Source of the DNA: Lachnospiraceae bacterium
GTDB lineage: Bacteria; Bacillota; Clostridia; Lachnospirales; Lachnospiraceae
Direction of reading: 5' to 3'
DNA: 16,891 nt
NCBI GenBank assembly: GCA_024695225.1
Contig: JAILIO010000186.1
Span: 1 to 16,891 of the forward strand
Shown here: positions 6,613 through 13,111 of the stretch, piece after piece
How the letters are laid out: each line of letters opens with the position of its first letter
Position numbering within the stretch: position 1 is the first letter of the stretch
Notes under the pieces: model-generated
The model's database searches: none
What the model saw: the letters and a program-made list of their open reading frames with translations, nothing else
What the model was told of the DNA's origin: nothing
Position numbers and translations under genes: made by a program

Positions 6613-7776
6613 TCATAAGTACCCGTAATTCTTCATAGCCTCCTGGGGATTACACAACCTGGCCACCTTAAGTCCCAGATCGTTTACAAATCGTTCCGCC
6701 TCTGCGCTGAGCTCATCGTTCTCAGGGCATCCCCCCGGGAACATGACAAGGTCATTCTCATTGTCGCAGACACATACAAAAGGCTCGTCCACCGCAGGAG
6801 CCATATCCCTGTGCATCTTCTTGGACGCCCTGAGTTTCACCAAAAGATCGCTGAACTCCACGGAGTCAGCCAAAAGCACCAGGTCCTCCGTATAGGTGGG
6901 AACATGCCAAAGATCCATGAGCTTCCCTCCCACGGAAGTCACTGTGACCTTCGTCATCACATAGTATTCGCCATTCTTTGAAAAAGTCACGGTTGCGGAC
7001 AGATCGTCTGTGCCGTAGTGCTGGTACTGGACCCACACCCGGGTATCCTTGTCGTAGATGTCTTTCCCCTTGTGGGCACCCTGTCTCTTCTGCCTGTTGG
7101 GCTGGTTGTTCCTGCGTGATTTCCCCTGACCGTTTCCCTGGGACTTTTCGGACTTTTCACTTCTCGCTTCCCCGTTTTCCTTAAGCTTCTCAGGCTCATT
7201 CCCAGTATCCGCATCCTGCTTCCGGTTCCGGTTTTCGTTTTTATTTACGCCCTTATTGTCGCGCCGGTTCTGGGGCTGAGGGTTCTTCCCCTCATTTCTG
7301 CTGTGGTCGGCGGGTCTGTTTGCATTGTCCTGAGCACCGGGATTGCTGTTCCTGTTACGGTTTCCTGTCTTATTTTGGGCGTCATGGTTCTGGCCTCCGT
7401 TATTTCTGTTCCGAAGGCCGGCTTTATTTGCGCTGTCGCGGTTCTGAGGGCCGTTATTCCTGTTCTGATTCCCGGGCCTGTTTGAACCGTCCCTGCCCTG
7501 ATTTCCGTTGTTTCCGCTGTTCCCGGCGCCGTTGTTGTTCCTGTTGTTCTCGCCGTTGCGGTTGTTCCTGCTGCCTTCGCCGCCGTTATTTCCGCCGTTC
7601 CCGCCGCTGCTGTTATTCCCTCCGCCGTTGTTACCGCTGCGCTCTGCGTTTTGGCGGTTGTTTCCCTTGGGTCTCTTCCTGAAGGGTCTCTTATCCCCGT
7701 TTTCGTCTCTGTGGGCGCCCTCATTTTCCGAAGTTATATTCCCGTTTTTGTCTATGGTTTTTATATTGTATTGCAT
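6613..7776 (-). CDS. Asn/Gly/Arg-rich low-complexity protein with a folded C-terminal domain, unknown function
   Basis: I do not recognise this 387-residue protein. Residues about 38-235 are low complexity dominated by Asn, Gly, Arg and Gln (runs such as GNNGGGNNSSGGNGGNNGG). I count roughly 52 Asn in residues 41-230. The second half of that stretch becomes Lys/Glu/Arg-rich (KLKENGEARSEKSEKS). From about residue 239 a globular-looking domain begins: DTRVWVQYQHYGTDDLSA, a strand-rich middle, then FVCVCDNENDLVMFPGGC with clustered cysteines (335, 337, 350) and a fourth Cys at 375. There is no signal peptide or membrane helix, so it is probably cytoplasmic. ATG 7776 has GGAG 7-8 nt upstream and overlaps the HAD gene end by 16 nt; the MoxR gene follows 13 nt downstream. 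Membership in the MoxR operon suggests a linked role but does not define it. Confidence 0.75.
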   Translation of the reverse strand: MQYNIKTIDKNGNITSENEGAHRDENGDKRPFRKRPKGNNRQNAERSGNNGGGNNSSGGNGGNNGGEGSRNNRNGENNRNNNGAGNSGNNGNQGRDGSNRPGNQNRNNGPQNRDSANKAGLRNRNNGGQNHDAQNKTGNRNRNSNPGAQDNANRPADHSRNEGKNPQPQNRRDNKGVNKNENRNRKQDADTGNEPEKLKENGEARSEKSEKSQGNGQGKSRRNNQPNRQKRQGAHKGKDIYDKDTRVWVQYQHYGTDDLSATVTFSKNGEYYVMTKVTVTSVGGKLMDLWHVPTYTEDLVLLADSVEFSDLLVKLRASKKMHRDMAPAVDEPFVCVCDNENDLVMFPGGCPENDELSAEAERFVNDLGLKVARLCNPQEAMKNYGYL

Positions 7777-9047
7777 AAATAATCTCCAAGATCCTCGATA
7801 TCTTTAAACGTCCTGTTACTGTACTTTTCTGTTTCACTGTCCGGCCCTGTGAGATCCGGAACAAACATCACCTTCATACCCGCATCTGCAGCTGCTTTGA
7901 GACCGTTTGGCCCGTCCTCCACGGCATATGCGTCTCCGGGTTTCACTCCCATCCGCTTACATGCCTCCAGATACACATCCGGCGCCGGCTTTCCGCGCTC
8001 CACCTGGGTGGCGCAGATGATCTTTTCAAAATACCCGTCAAGCCCGGTGCTCTTCAGATATTCAGCTGTCCTCTTTTCATCGGTGGCGGTTGCAAGCGCA
8101 AGCCTGTATCCCTTATCCTTGAGCCTCTTCAAGGTCTTTGATGCGTTTTTCTTCTCGGTTATGGGGTTTTTCTCGATGTATTCCCTGAATTTCTCCCCCC
8201 TTCTCTCTCTCATCCTGTCATAATCCTTTACGGCGTTCTCCCCGAAGTGTTTCCTTATGTAATCGATGGAATAAGGGCGTCCCATGCTTCGAAGGGCCAG
8301 GAATTCCTCATCCTTCATCTCATATCCGAATTCTTTGAAGGTCTCGGGCCACACCTTCCTGTAGATCTTTTCCGTATCGATAAGGGTCCCGTCCATGTCG
8401 AAGATGATCACCTTAGGACCGGCGCTGCTGTCTGCACCGGCGTCGTCAAGCCCTTCTGTCTTCTTCACGTAACTCTTCAGCCTCGCTGCCAGGTAAATGA
8501 CTATCAGCAGATTCAAAACTCCATCCACTATCATGAGCCACCAGACAAATGATTCCGAAGGATCATGCGCCATCAGCACAAAGACCCCAACTCCCACTAT
8601 TCCCACTGCGATCACCAGCACGAATATCCACAGGGAATCCTTCATCCGTTCCAGGTCCAGGGCGCTCTGCAGCGCTATGACCCCTGTGACCACCACTGCC
8701 AGTCCGATGATAGTCAGGAAATATTCCGATATCACATCCACCCGGACCATTCCGCAAATGCCCAGTATCACCAGGAGACAGCCTGCGGCAAAGCCGTAGG
8801 AACCCAGCTTTTTGTATTCATCGTTCATGAAATATTTCACGATGGCGATGATACCGGTCACCACAAAGGCACCGCAAAGGGCCATGAAAATATATTCGAT
8901 ATCCACCACAGGGAAGAAATTGAGCACCGCCCCCATTATGATGAAAACCAGGGATACCAGGACCAGCGTGGGCGTCCCCACATTTACGGCAGAATTTGCA
9001 GCAGAATTTGTAGCAGAATTTATCTCACCATTTTCTTTTTTGTCCAT
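7761..9047 (-). CDS. DUF308/HdeD-like membrane domain fused to a HAD phosphatase
   Basis: A 428-residue two-part protein. Residues about 25-190 contain six hydrophobic helices in short-loop hairpins resembling DUF308/HdeD-type membrane proteins. After a linker (KSYVKKTEGLDDAGADSSAG) comes a beta-phosphoglucomutase-type HAD hydrolase: motif I IFDMDGTLIDTE (nucleophile Asp near residue 217), a helical cap, motif II LALATATD, motif III Lys in VERGKPAPDVY and motif IV YAVEDGPNGLKAA. Soluble HADs of this class dephosphorylate or isomerise small phosphorylated sugars; the substrate is unknown. The N-terminus contains a small NSAA-type four-residue repeat. ATG 9047 is chosen because AAGGTGG lies 9 nt upstream; the GTG at 9053 would be only 3 nt from it. 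The stop overlaps the Asn-rich gene start, so it heads the MoxR operon. Confidence 0.85.
   Translation of the reverse strand: MDKKENGEINSATNSAANSAVNVGTPTLVLVSLVFIIMGAVLNFFPVVDIEYIFMALCGAFVVTGIIAIVKYFMNDEYKKLGSYGFAAGCLLVILGICGMVRVDVISEYFLTIIGLAVVVTGVIALQSALDLERMKDSLWIFVLVIAVGIVGVGVFVLMAHDPSESFVWWLMIVDGVLNLLIVIYLAARLKSYVKKTEGLDDAGADSSAGPKVIIFDMDGTLIDTEKIYRKVWPETFKEFGYEMKDEEFLALRSMGRPYSIDYIRKHFGENAVKDYDRMRERRGEKFREYIEKNPITEKKNASKTLKRLKDKGYRLALATATDEKRTAEYLKSTGLDGYFEKIICATQVERGKPAPDVYLEACKRMGVKPGDAYAVEDGPNGLKAAADAGMKVMFVPDLTGPDSETEKYSNRTFKDIEDLGDYLCNTI
8989..9024 (-). repeat. Three 12 bp in-frame repeats at the start of the HAD fusion gene
   Basis: Plus-strand units GCAGAATTTGCA, GCAGAATTTGTA and GCAGAATTTATC are contiguous at 8989-9000, 9001-9012 and 9013-9024. 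On the coding strand they give an Asn-Ser-Ala-X repeat just before the first membrane helix, so copy-number change would keep the frame. Confidence 0.8.
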
Positions 9048-9056
9048 TGTCACAAA

Positions 9057-9063
9057 CCACCTT
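9057..9063 (-). promoter_or_regulatory. Ribosome binding site that sets the HAD fusion start
   Basis: AAGGTGG on the minus strand, 9 nt before ATG 9047 but only 3 nt before the alternative GTG 9053. It therefore favours the ATG. Confidence 0.5.
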
Positions 9064-9092
9064 TATCTTATGTAAGATCAGCCCGTAAAAAA

Positions 9093-9214
9093 CTTCCCGC
9101 AACTATCTTCCCGTAACTATCTTTCCGCAACCATCTTTCCGTAACTATCTTCCCGCAACCATCTTTCCGTAACCATCTTTCTGTAACTATCTTTCCGTAA
9201 CTATCTTTCCGTAA
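9093..9214. repeat. 14 bp tandem repeat, eight full copies and a partial ninth
   Basis: Contiguous units start at 9093, 9107, 9121, 9135, 9149, 9163, 9177 and 9191, with a ninth decaying from 9205. The consensus on the plus strand is CTTTCCGTAACTAT. Among the eight full copies, differences occur only at positions 4, 6, 8 and 12, and each is a C/T alternation. A CCCGTAA fragment at about 9082 looks like an older eroded copy. The array lies in the 228 nt gap between glmS and the HAD fusion gene. I see no convincing promoter in the remaining AT-rich 9064-9092 stretch, although one must exist if the downstream genes are transcribed separately. Confidence 0.9.
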
Positions 9215-9248
9215 AAGGCTGCGGCCTGTCTTCCGTTGACTGGAAGAC
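9213..9248 (-). terminator. Possible glmS terminator (two adjacent hairpins, short T run)
   Basis: Read on the minus strand after the glmS stop: a perfect 7 bp stem GTCTTCC/GGAAGAC (9242-9248 with 9228-9234) with a 7 nt loop. It is followed directly by AGGC-CGCA-GCCT (9227-9216), which ends in a TTTT run. The second stem is short and the T run brief, so termination may be weak. Confidence 0.4.
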
Positions 9249-9275
9249 CTTTCGACCGGCTCCCGGAAGGAATTC

Positions 9276-11114
9276 TCACTCCACAGTCACAACCTTCGCC
9301 AGGTTCCTGGGCTTGTCCACGTCAAAGCCCTTGTCGCTGGACACATAATAGGCCAGAAGCTGCAGGGCGCATGCCGCAGGAAACACCATGAATTCATCCG
9401 GAAGATCCGGGAGTCTCACTATATTGAACTCCTGCTCAAGCCCTTCTGACATGGCCTCCTTTACAAATAAGACCACCGAGGCTCCGCGGCTCCTGACTTC
9501 CCTCACATTTGAAAGTTCCTTTTTCAGCAGTGACTCCTGCGTTGCCAGGGCCACCACCGGGGTTTCCTGGGTAATAAGGGCGATGGGGCCGTGCTTCAGC
9601 TCCCCCGAGGCGTAGGCTTCCGAATGGATATAGGAAACTTCCTTAAGTTTCAGGGACCCCTCCTGCAGCGCCGCATAGTCAAGCCCTCTCCCGATCATGA
9701 AGAGATCCCGGGCTTCCAAGATATTCCTTGCGATTATATGTATATCGTTTTTCTCTTCCAGCACATTGCTTACGGATTCAGGGGTCTTTACAAGGCTTTC
9801 CGTAAACTCCCTGACCTTTTTATCATCCCAGAGGCCCTTTACCATGGCGATCTTGGCGATCACCAGGTACAAAAGGGAAAGCTGGGTCGTATAAGCCTTT
9901 GTGGACGCAACCGCGATCTCCGGTCCCGCGTTTGTGAACAGCACGCCTTCACACTCCCGGGCAATGGAAGAACCTCTGACATTTATTATCCCAAGCGTCC
10001 TGGCTCCCCTTTCCTTTGCATACTTGACCGCCTGCAGCGTATCTATGGTCTCGCCGGACTGGGATACTGCGATCAAAAGGGTCTTGTCACCAACCACGGG
10101 TGATTCATACATGTACTCTGAAGCCAGGCAGACCTTCACCTCCGTCTTCAGCATCTTTCTCGCCAGATTCTGGAACACAAGTCCCGTGTGCATGGCAGTG
10201 CCGCAGGCCGCCACGGTTATATTGTCTGTATCCTCAAATATCGAATCGTCGATCTCATCCACCGAGAAATCGGGAAGGCCGTTCTTAAGCCTGCTCTCGA
10301 TGGTCTTTCTGATGCTGTCGGGCTGTTCATTTATCTCCTTCTCCATGTAGAAGGGATATCCGCCCTTGTCTGAGGAATTCTTCTCCCAGTCCATGGTGCA
10401 CCATTCGGGATCCACGGGCTTCCCGTCCATGGTCCAAAGGTACAGGGCAGAGCGGTGGAGTTCCGCTATGGTGTACTCGGGGATCACAAAATATCTGTCA
10501 GTGAACCTGGTCAGGGCCGTGAGGTCACTGGCCAGCATGGAGCCCTGCTCCGACTGTGTGGCCACTATGGGTGACACATTTCTCACGGCAAATATCACAT
10601 CTGGGTAGTTTGCAAACATTATCACCAGCGCAAACGTGCCCTTTATGACCTTGAGGGTCTGAACTATGGCCTTCTTTGGATCCTCGGATTCGGCGTAAAA
10701 GCTGTCCAGCACTCCCGCCACCACCTCGGTATCGGTCTCACTCTTAAGCTTTCCCTTGAGCCTGAACTCCTCTGTCAGTTCCCTGAAGTTCTCAATGATA
10801 CCGTTGTGGACCAGTGTCACCGTGCCAACGCGGTGAGGGTGGGCGTTCGTATCCGTAACTCCGCCGTGGGTGGCCCAGCGGGTGTGCCCCACTCCGCAGG
10901 TGGCCTCCCTGTCCTCCAGTTTCATATTTCTGTCCAGAAGGCTTCTGAGATCAGACACCCTTCCTGCGCACTTGTAGATATCGATGGAGCGGCTCTTGCT
11001 GCCGGCCAGGGCAAGCCCTGCGCTGTCGTACCCCCTGTACTCCAGAAGGGTCAGGGAATCGGCGATGACACCCTCCGCCTTTTCCGTTCCTGTATATCCT
11101 ACTATTCCGCACAT
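9276..11114 (-). CDS. glmS: Glutamine--fructose-6-phosphate aminotransferase (isomerizing)
   Basis: A 612-residue full-length GlmS, which makes glucosamine-6-phosphate from fructose-6-phosphate and glutamine, the entry step to UDP-GlcNAc and peptidoglycan. The N-terminal Ntn glutaminase domain starts MCGIVGYTG with nucleophile Cys2 and has HTRWATHG (about residues 77-84) and HNGIIENF (103-110). Two SIS sugar-phosphate isomerase domains follow, with SQSGETIDT (351-359) and STKAYTTQ (404-411). The C-terminus DKPRNLAKVVTVE is the usual ending. ATG 11114 is 2 nt after the trpS stop with a GAGGAA site spanning the end of trpS, so the two genes look co-transcribed. With trpS immediately upstream there is no room for a glmS ribozyme next to the start codon. 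Confidence 0.97.
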   Translation of the reverse strand: MCGIVGYTGTEKAEGVIADSLTLLEYRGYDSAGLALAGSKSRSIDIYKCAGRVSDLRSLLDRNMKLEDREATCGVGHTRWATHGGVTDTNAHPHRVGTVTLVHNGIIENFRELTEEFRLKGKLKSETDTEVVAGVLDSFYAESEDPKKAIVQTLKVIKGTFALVIMFANYPDVIFAVRNVSPIVATQSEQGSMLASDLTALTRFTDRYFVIPEYTIAELHRSALYLWTMDGKPVDPEWCTMDWEKNSSDKGGYPFYMEKEINEQPDSIRKTIESRLKNGLPDFSVDEIDDSIFEDTDNITVAACGTAMHTGLVFQNLARKMLKTEVKVCLASEYMYESPVVGDKTLLIAVSQSGETIDTLQAVKYAKERGARTLGIINVRGSSIARECEGVLFTNAGPEIAVASTKAYTTQLSLLYLVIAKIAMVKGLWDDKKVREFTESLVKTPESVSNVLEEKNDIHIIARNILEARDLFMIGRGLDYAALQEGSLKLKEVSYIHSEAYASGELKHGPIALITQETPVVALATQESLLKKELSNVREVRSRGASVVLFVKEAMSEGLEQEFNIVRLPDLPDEFMVFPAACALQLLAYYVSSDKGFDVDKPRNLAKVVTVE

Positions 11115-11116
11115 AT

Positions 11117-12214
11117 TTACATTCCTCTGAAATAATCGATCCCCATGACACGCTTCACACGGCTAAGGGTGTTTGCTGCAGTCTCGGCCGCATATGCGGT
11201 GCCCTCTTTCAGGATCTCATAAACTGCGGGGATATCTTTCTCGTATTCAGCCCTTCTCTTCCTGATGGGAGAAAGGGTTTCCTGAAGCACCTTGTCCAGG
11301 AACTTCTTCACCTTCACATCCCCAAGGCCGCCTCTTCTGTAATGCTCTTCCATCTCGTTCAGATCCTTGTAATCCGGAGCATACTCTGCAAAGAGCGCAG
11401 AGGCGTCCTTATTATCCTCCCCTGCAAAGGCTTCCAGGTAAATAAACACCGGATTGTCCTCGGTGTGCCCGGGATCGGTGACCTTAAGATGCGTGGGGTC
11501 TGTGAACATGGTCTTCACCGCCGCGGAAACCGCAGCCTCATCATCAGAAAGGTAGATGCAGTTCCCCAGGGATTTGCTCATCTTGGCCTTCCCGTCCGTG
11601 CCGGGAAGCCTGCGGGATGCCAGGTTTCCGGGGAGAAGGATGTCCGGCAGCACCAGGGTCTCTCCGTAGATGGAATTGAACTTCCTGACGATCTCCCTGG
11701 TCTGTTCCAGCATGGGCTCCTGATCCTCACCCACCGGGACGACGGTGGCGTCGAAGGCCGTTATATCCGCTGCCTGTGAGATGGGATAACAGAAAAATCC
11801 GACGGGAGTGCCCTCTTCATTGTCGGCCTCACCCTCGGAAAAGCCTCTCATCTTGATCTCCGACTTGACCGTGGGATTCCTGCCCACCCTCTGGACTGTC
11901 ACCAGGTTCATATAGTATGCGGTGAGCTCAGGGAGTGCCGGGATCATGGACTGTATCAGAATGTGGGACTTTGCGGGATCTATGCCGGCGGACAGATAGT
12001 CCAGAGTCACATTCAACAGACTGTCCCTTATCTTCTGGGGATCCCTGGCGTTGTCCGTGAGGGCCTGGGCATCTGCGATCATTATGAATATCTCATCGAA
12101 TTCACCGCTGTTCTGCAGTTCAACCCTCCTCCTTAGGGACCCCACATAATGTCCTACGTGAAGTTTTCCGGTGGGTCTGTCTCCGGTAAGAATTATCTTC
12201 TTTTTGTCGCTCAT
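11117..12214 (-). CDS. trpS: Tryptophan--tRNA ligase
   Basis: A 365-residue class I aminoacyl-tRNA synthetase that charges tRNA-Trp. The HIGH-type motif is GKLHVGH (residues 16-22) in DRPTGKLHVGHYVGSL, and the KMSKS loop is exact (211-215, in DGKAKMSKSLGN). AADITAFDATVVPVGEDQ is the Trp/ATP-binding core. It matches the slightly longer Clostridia-type TrpRS that begins ILTGDRPTGKLH. ATG 12214 has a GGAGGG site about 6-7 nt upstream. The upstream 273 nt gap is filled largely by tandem repeats, and I find no T-box leader signature such as the conserved AGGGTGG element on the coding strand. The gene is followed 2 nt later by glmS. Confidence 0.96.
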   Translation of the reverse strand: MSDKKKIILTGDRPTGKLHVGHYVGSLRRRVELQNSGEFDEIFIMIADAQALTDNARDPQKIRDSLLNVTLDYLSAGIDPAKSHILIQSMIPALPELTAYYMNLVTVQRVGRNPTVKSEIKMRGFSEGEADNEEGTPVGFFCYPISQAADITAFDATVVPVGEDQEPMLEQTREIVRKFNSIYGETLVLPDILLPGNLASRRLPGTDGKAKMSKSLGNCIYLSDDEAAVSAAVKTMFTDPTHLKVTDPGHTEDNPVFIYLEAFAGEDNKDASALFAEYAPDYKDLNEMEEHYRRGGLGDVKVKKFLDKVLQETLSPIRKRRAEYEKDIPAVYEILKEGTAYAAETAANTLSRVKRVMGIDYFRGM

Positions 12215-12241
12215 TTATTTCCCTCCATCTGATAGCAATAT

Positions 12242-12320
12242 CGTCCGTAGTGATATGGTCCGTGGTTATATCATCTGTAGTGATATCTGTCTGACCATGA
12301 TATCGTCGTGATCACGATAT
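12242..12320. repeat. Degenerate 15-17 bp tandem repeat upstream of trpS
   Basis: Five units, each ending in (G/T)ATAT. Three of 15 bp are at 12242, 12257 and 12272 (for example CGTCCGTAGTGATAT and CATCTGTAGTGATAT), and two of 17 bp are at 12287 and 12304. The last unit contains the perfect palindrome TCGTGATCACGA (12306-12317). This is part of the leader or promoter region of trpS-glmS. Confidence 0.65.
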
Positions 12321-12383
12321 TTTTCGGATCCTGCTGCCATAACCGCAGCAGAACCGCATGCTCTGCCCTATCGTCTCCCAGGT

Positions 12384-12465
12384 CGGTTTCATAACCACGG
12401 CAGCTGCTTCCGGTGGTCAAAAATCTGTTTCGTAACCACAGCTCACTGCTTCCGGTGGTCATAAT
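12384..12465. repeat. Two-copy 41 bp direct repeat upstream of trpS
   Basis: Unit A at 12384-12424 and unit B at 12425-12465 share GTTTC(A/G)TAACCAC and the 14-mer TGCTTCCGGTGGTC; a 1 nt indel lies between these blocks. The region is between the stop of the 204-residue membrane protein gene and trpS. It has no recognisable terminator, although one would be expected if the two sides are separate units. Confidence 0.75.
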
Positions 12466-12487
12466 GCCTGCTTCATCATCTGCCGGA

Positions 12488-13102
12488 TCAACTGTGTCTT
12501 ACATAACCCTCCAGAGTCCACCAGGCTCCCTCCTCATCATAGTATCCGTATTCATCCAGTTCAGAATCATATATGATGTAATGACCTTCCGCGTCAGTCT
12601 CTATATAAGTCTCACATTCCAAAAGATCCAGCCCTTCAGGCACGGGATTTGTGGATGTGGGAGGATTTGTTGCATTGGGATCCGTGTTATTTGGAGCAGG
12701 GGCCGGTGTCTCAGAAGGGGCCGCCGGAGAGGTTGACTCTTCGGTTGTCTCTACAGTCTCCTCCGTTTCTTCCTCAGTTTCCTCGGTCTCCTCCTCGTCC
12801 TCTCCGTAAGTATTTATCAGGTCTATCAGGCCCGAATTGTAAGACTCTATCTCGTTATACCTGGACCATGCATTGTCAAGCTCTTCCGAAGCTGCATCGT
12901 AAGGGTTTGAGATCTCATTCATGGCTTCATCGTACTTTTCGCTTACGCTGCTCATGGATTCATTTATGGCATCTTCCTTGGCATAGAGTTTCTCAAGCCT
13001 GTCGTCTATATGATTTATGGTATAAAACCTGTACCCTGCGGTCCCTGCAGAGATACCGGCGATAGTGCCAAATATTATAAGCGCTATGACTCCACCTCTC
13101 AT
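12488..13102 (-). CDS. Single-pass membrane protein with coiled coil and Thr/Glu/Pro-rich stalk, unknown function
   Basis: I do not recognise this 204-residue protein. A hydrophobic helix at about residues 4-21 (GVIALIIFGTIAGISAG) is followed by a predicted coiled coil (about 31-98, DRLEKLYAKEDAINESM). Then come an acidic Glu/Thr run (101-122), a Pro/Thr/Asn/Ala-rich linker (123-156) and a compact C-terminal segment rich in Tyr, Asp and Trp (ending EGAWWTLEGYVRHS). This reads as an anchor or uncleaved signal with the rest outside the membrane; no lipobox Cys is seen. ATG 13102 has GAGGTG 5 nt upstream and lies 9 nt after the 1254-residue gene. That gene also ends in membrane helix plus coiled coil, so the two products may form a complex. 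That link is inferred. Confidence 0.7.
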   Translation of the reverse strand: MRGGVIALIIFGTIAGISAGTAGYRFYTINHIDDRLEKLYAKEDAINESMSSVSEKYDEAMNEISNPYDAASEELDNAWSRYNEIESYNSGLIDLINTYGEDEEETEETEEETEETVETTEESTSPAAPSETPAPAPNNTDPNATNPPTSTNPVPEGLDLLECETYIETDAEGHYIIYDSELDEYGYYDEEGAWWTLEGYVRHS

Positions 13103-13111
13103 TTTGTCACC

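Noticed and set aside
7245..7724. 159-codon Thr/Ala/Arg-rich minus-strand ORF
   Set aside because: A shifted reading of the Asn/Gly/Arg-rich gene on the same strand; composition follows directly from frame-shifted AAC/GGC codons.
12300..12324. Terminator-like stem (ATATCG/CGATAT) followed by TTTTT on the plus strand
   Set aside because: No plus-strand gene precedes it, and in the direction of the actual genes the T run is on the wrong side. It is part of the ATAT-ending repeat.
12271..12462. 63-codon minus-strand ORF upstream of trpS with three Trp codons (possible Trp leader peptide)
   Set aside because: The Trp codons are scattered (positions 9, 42, 56), the ATG lacks a good ribosome binding site, much of it is the 41 bp repeat, and no attenuator follows.
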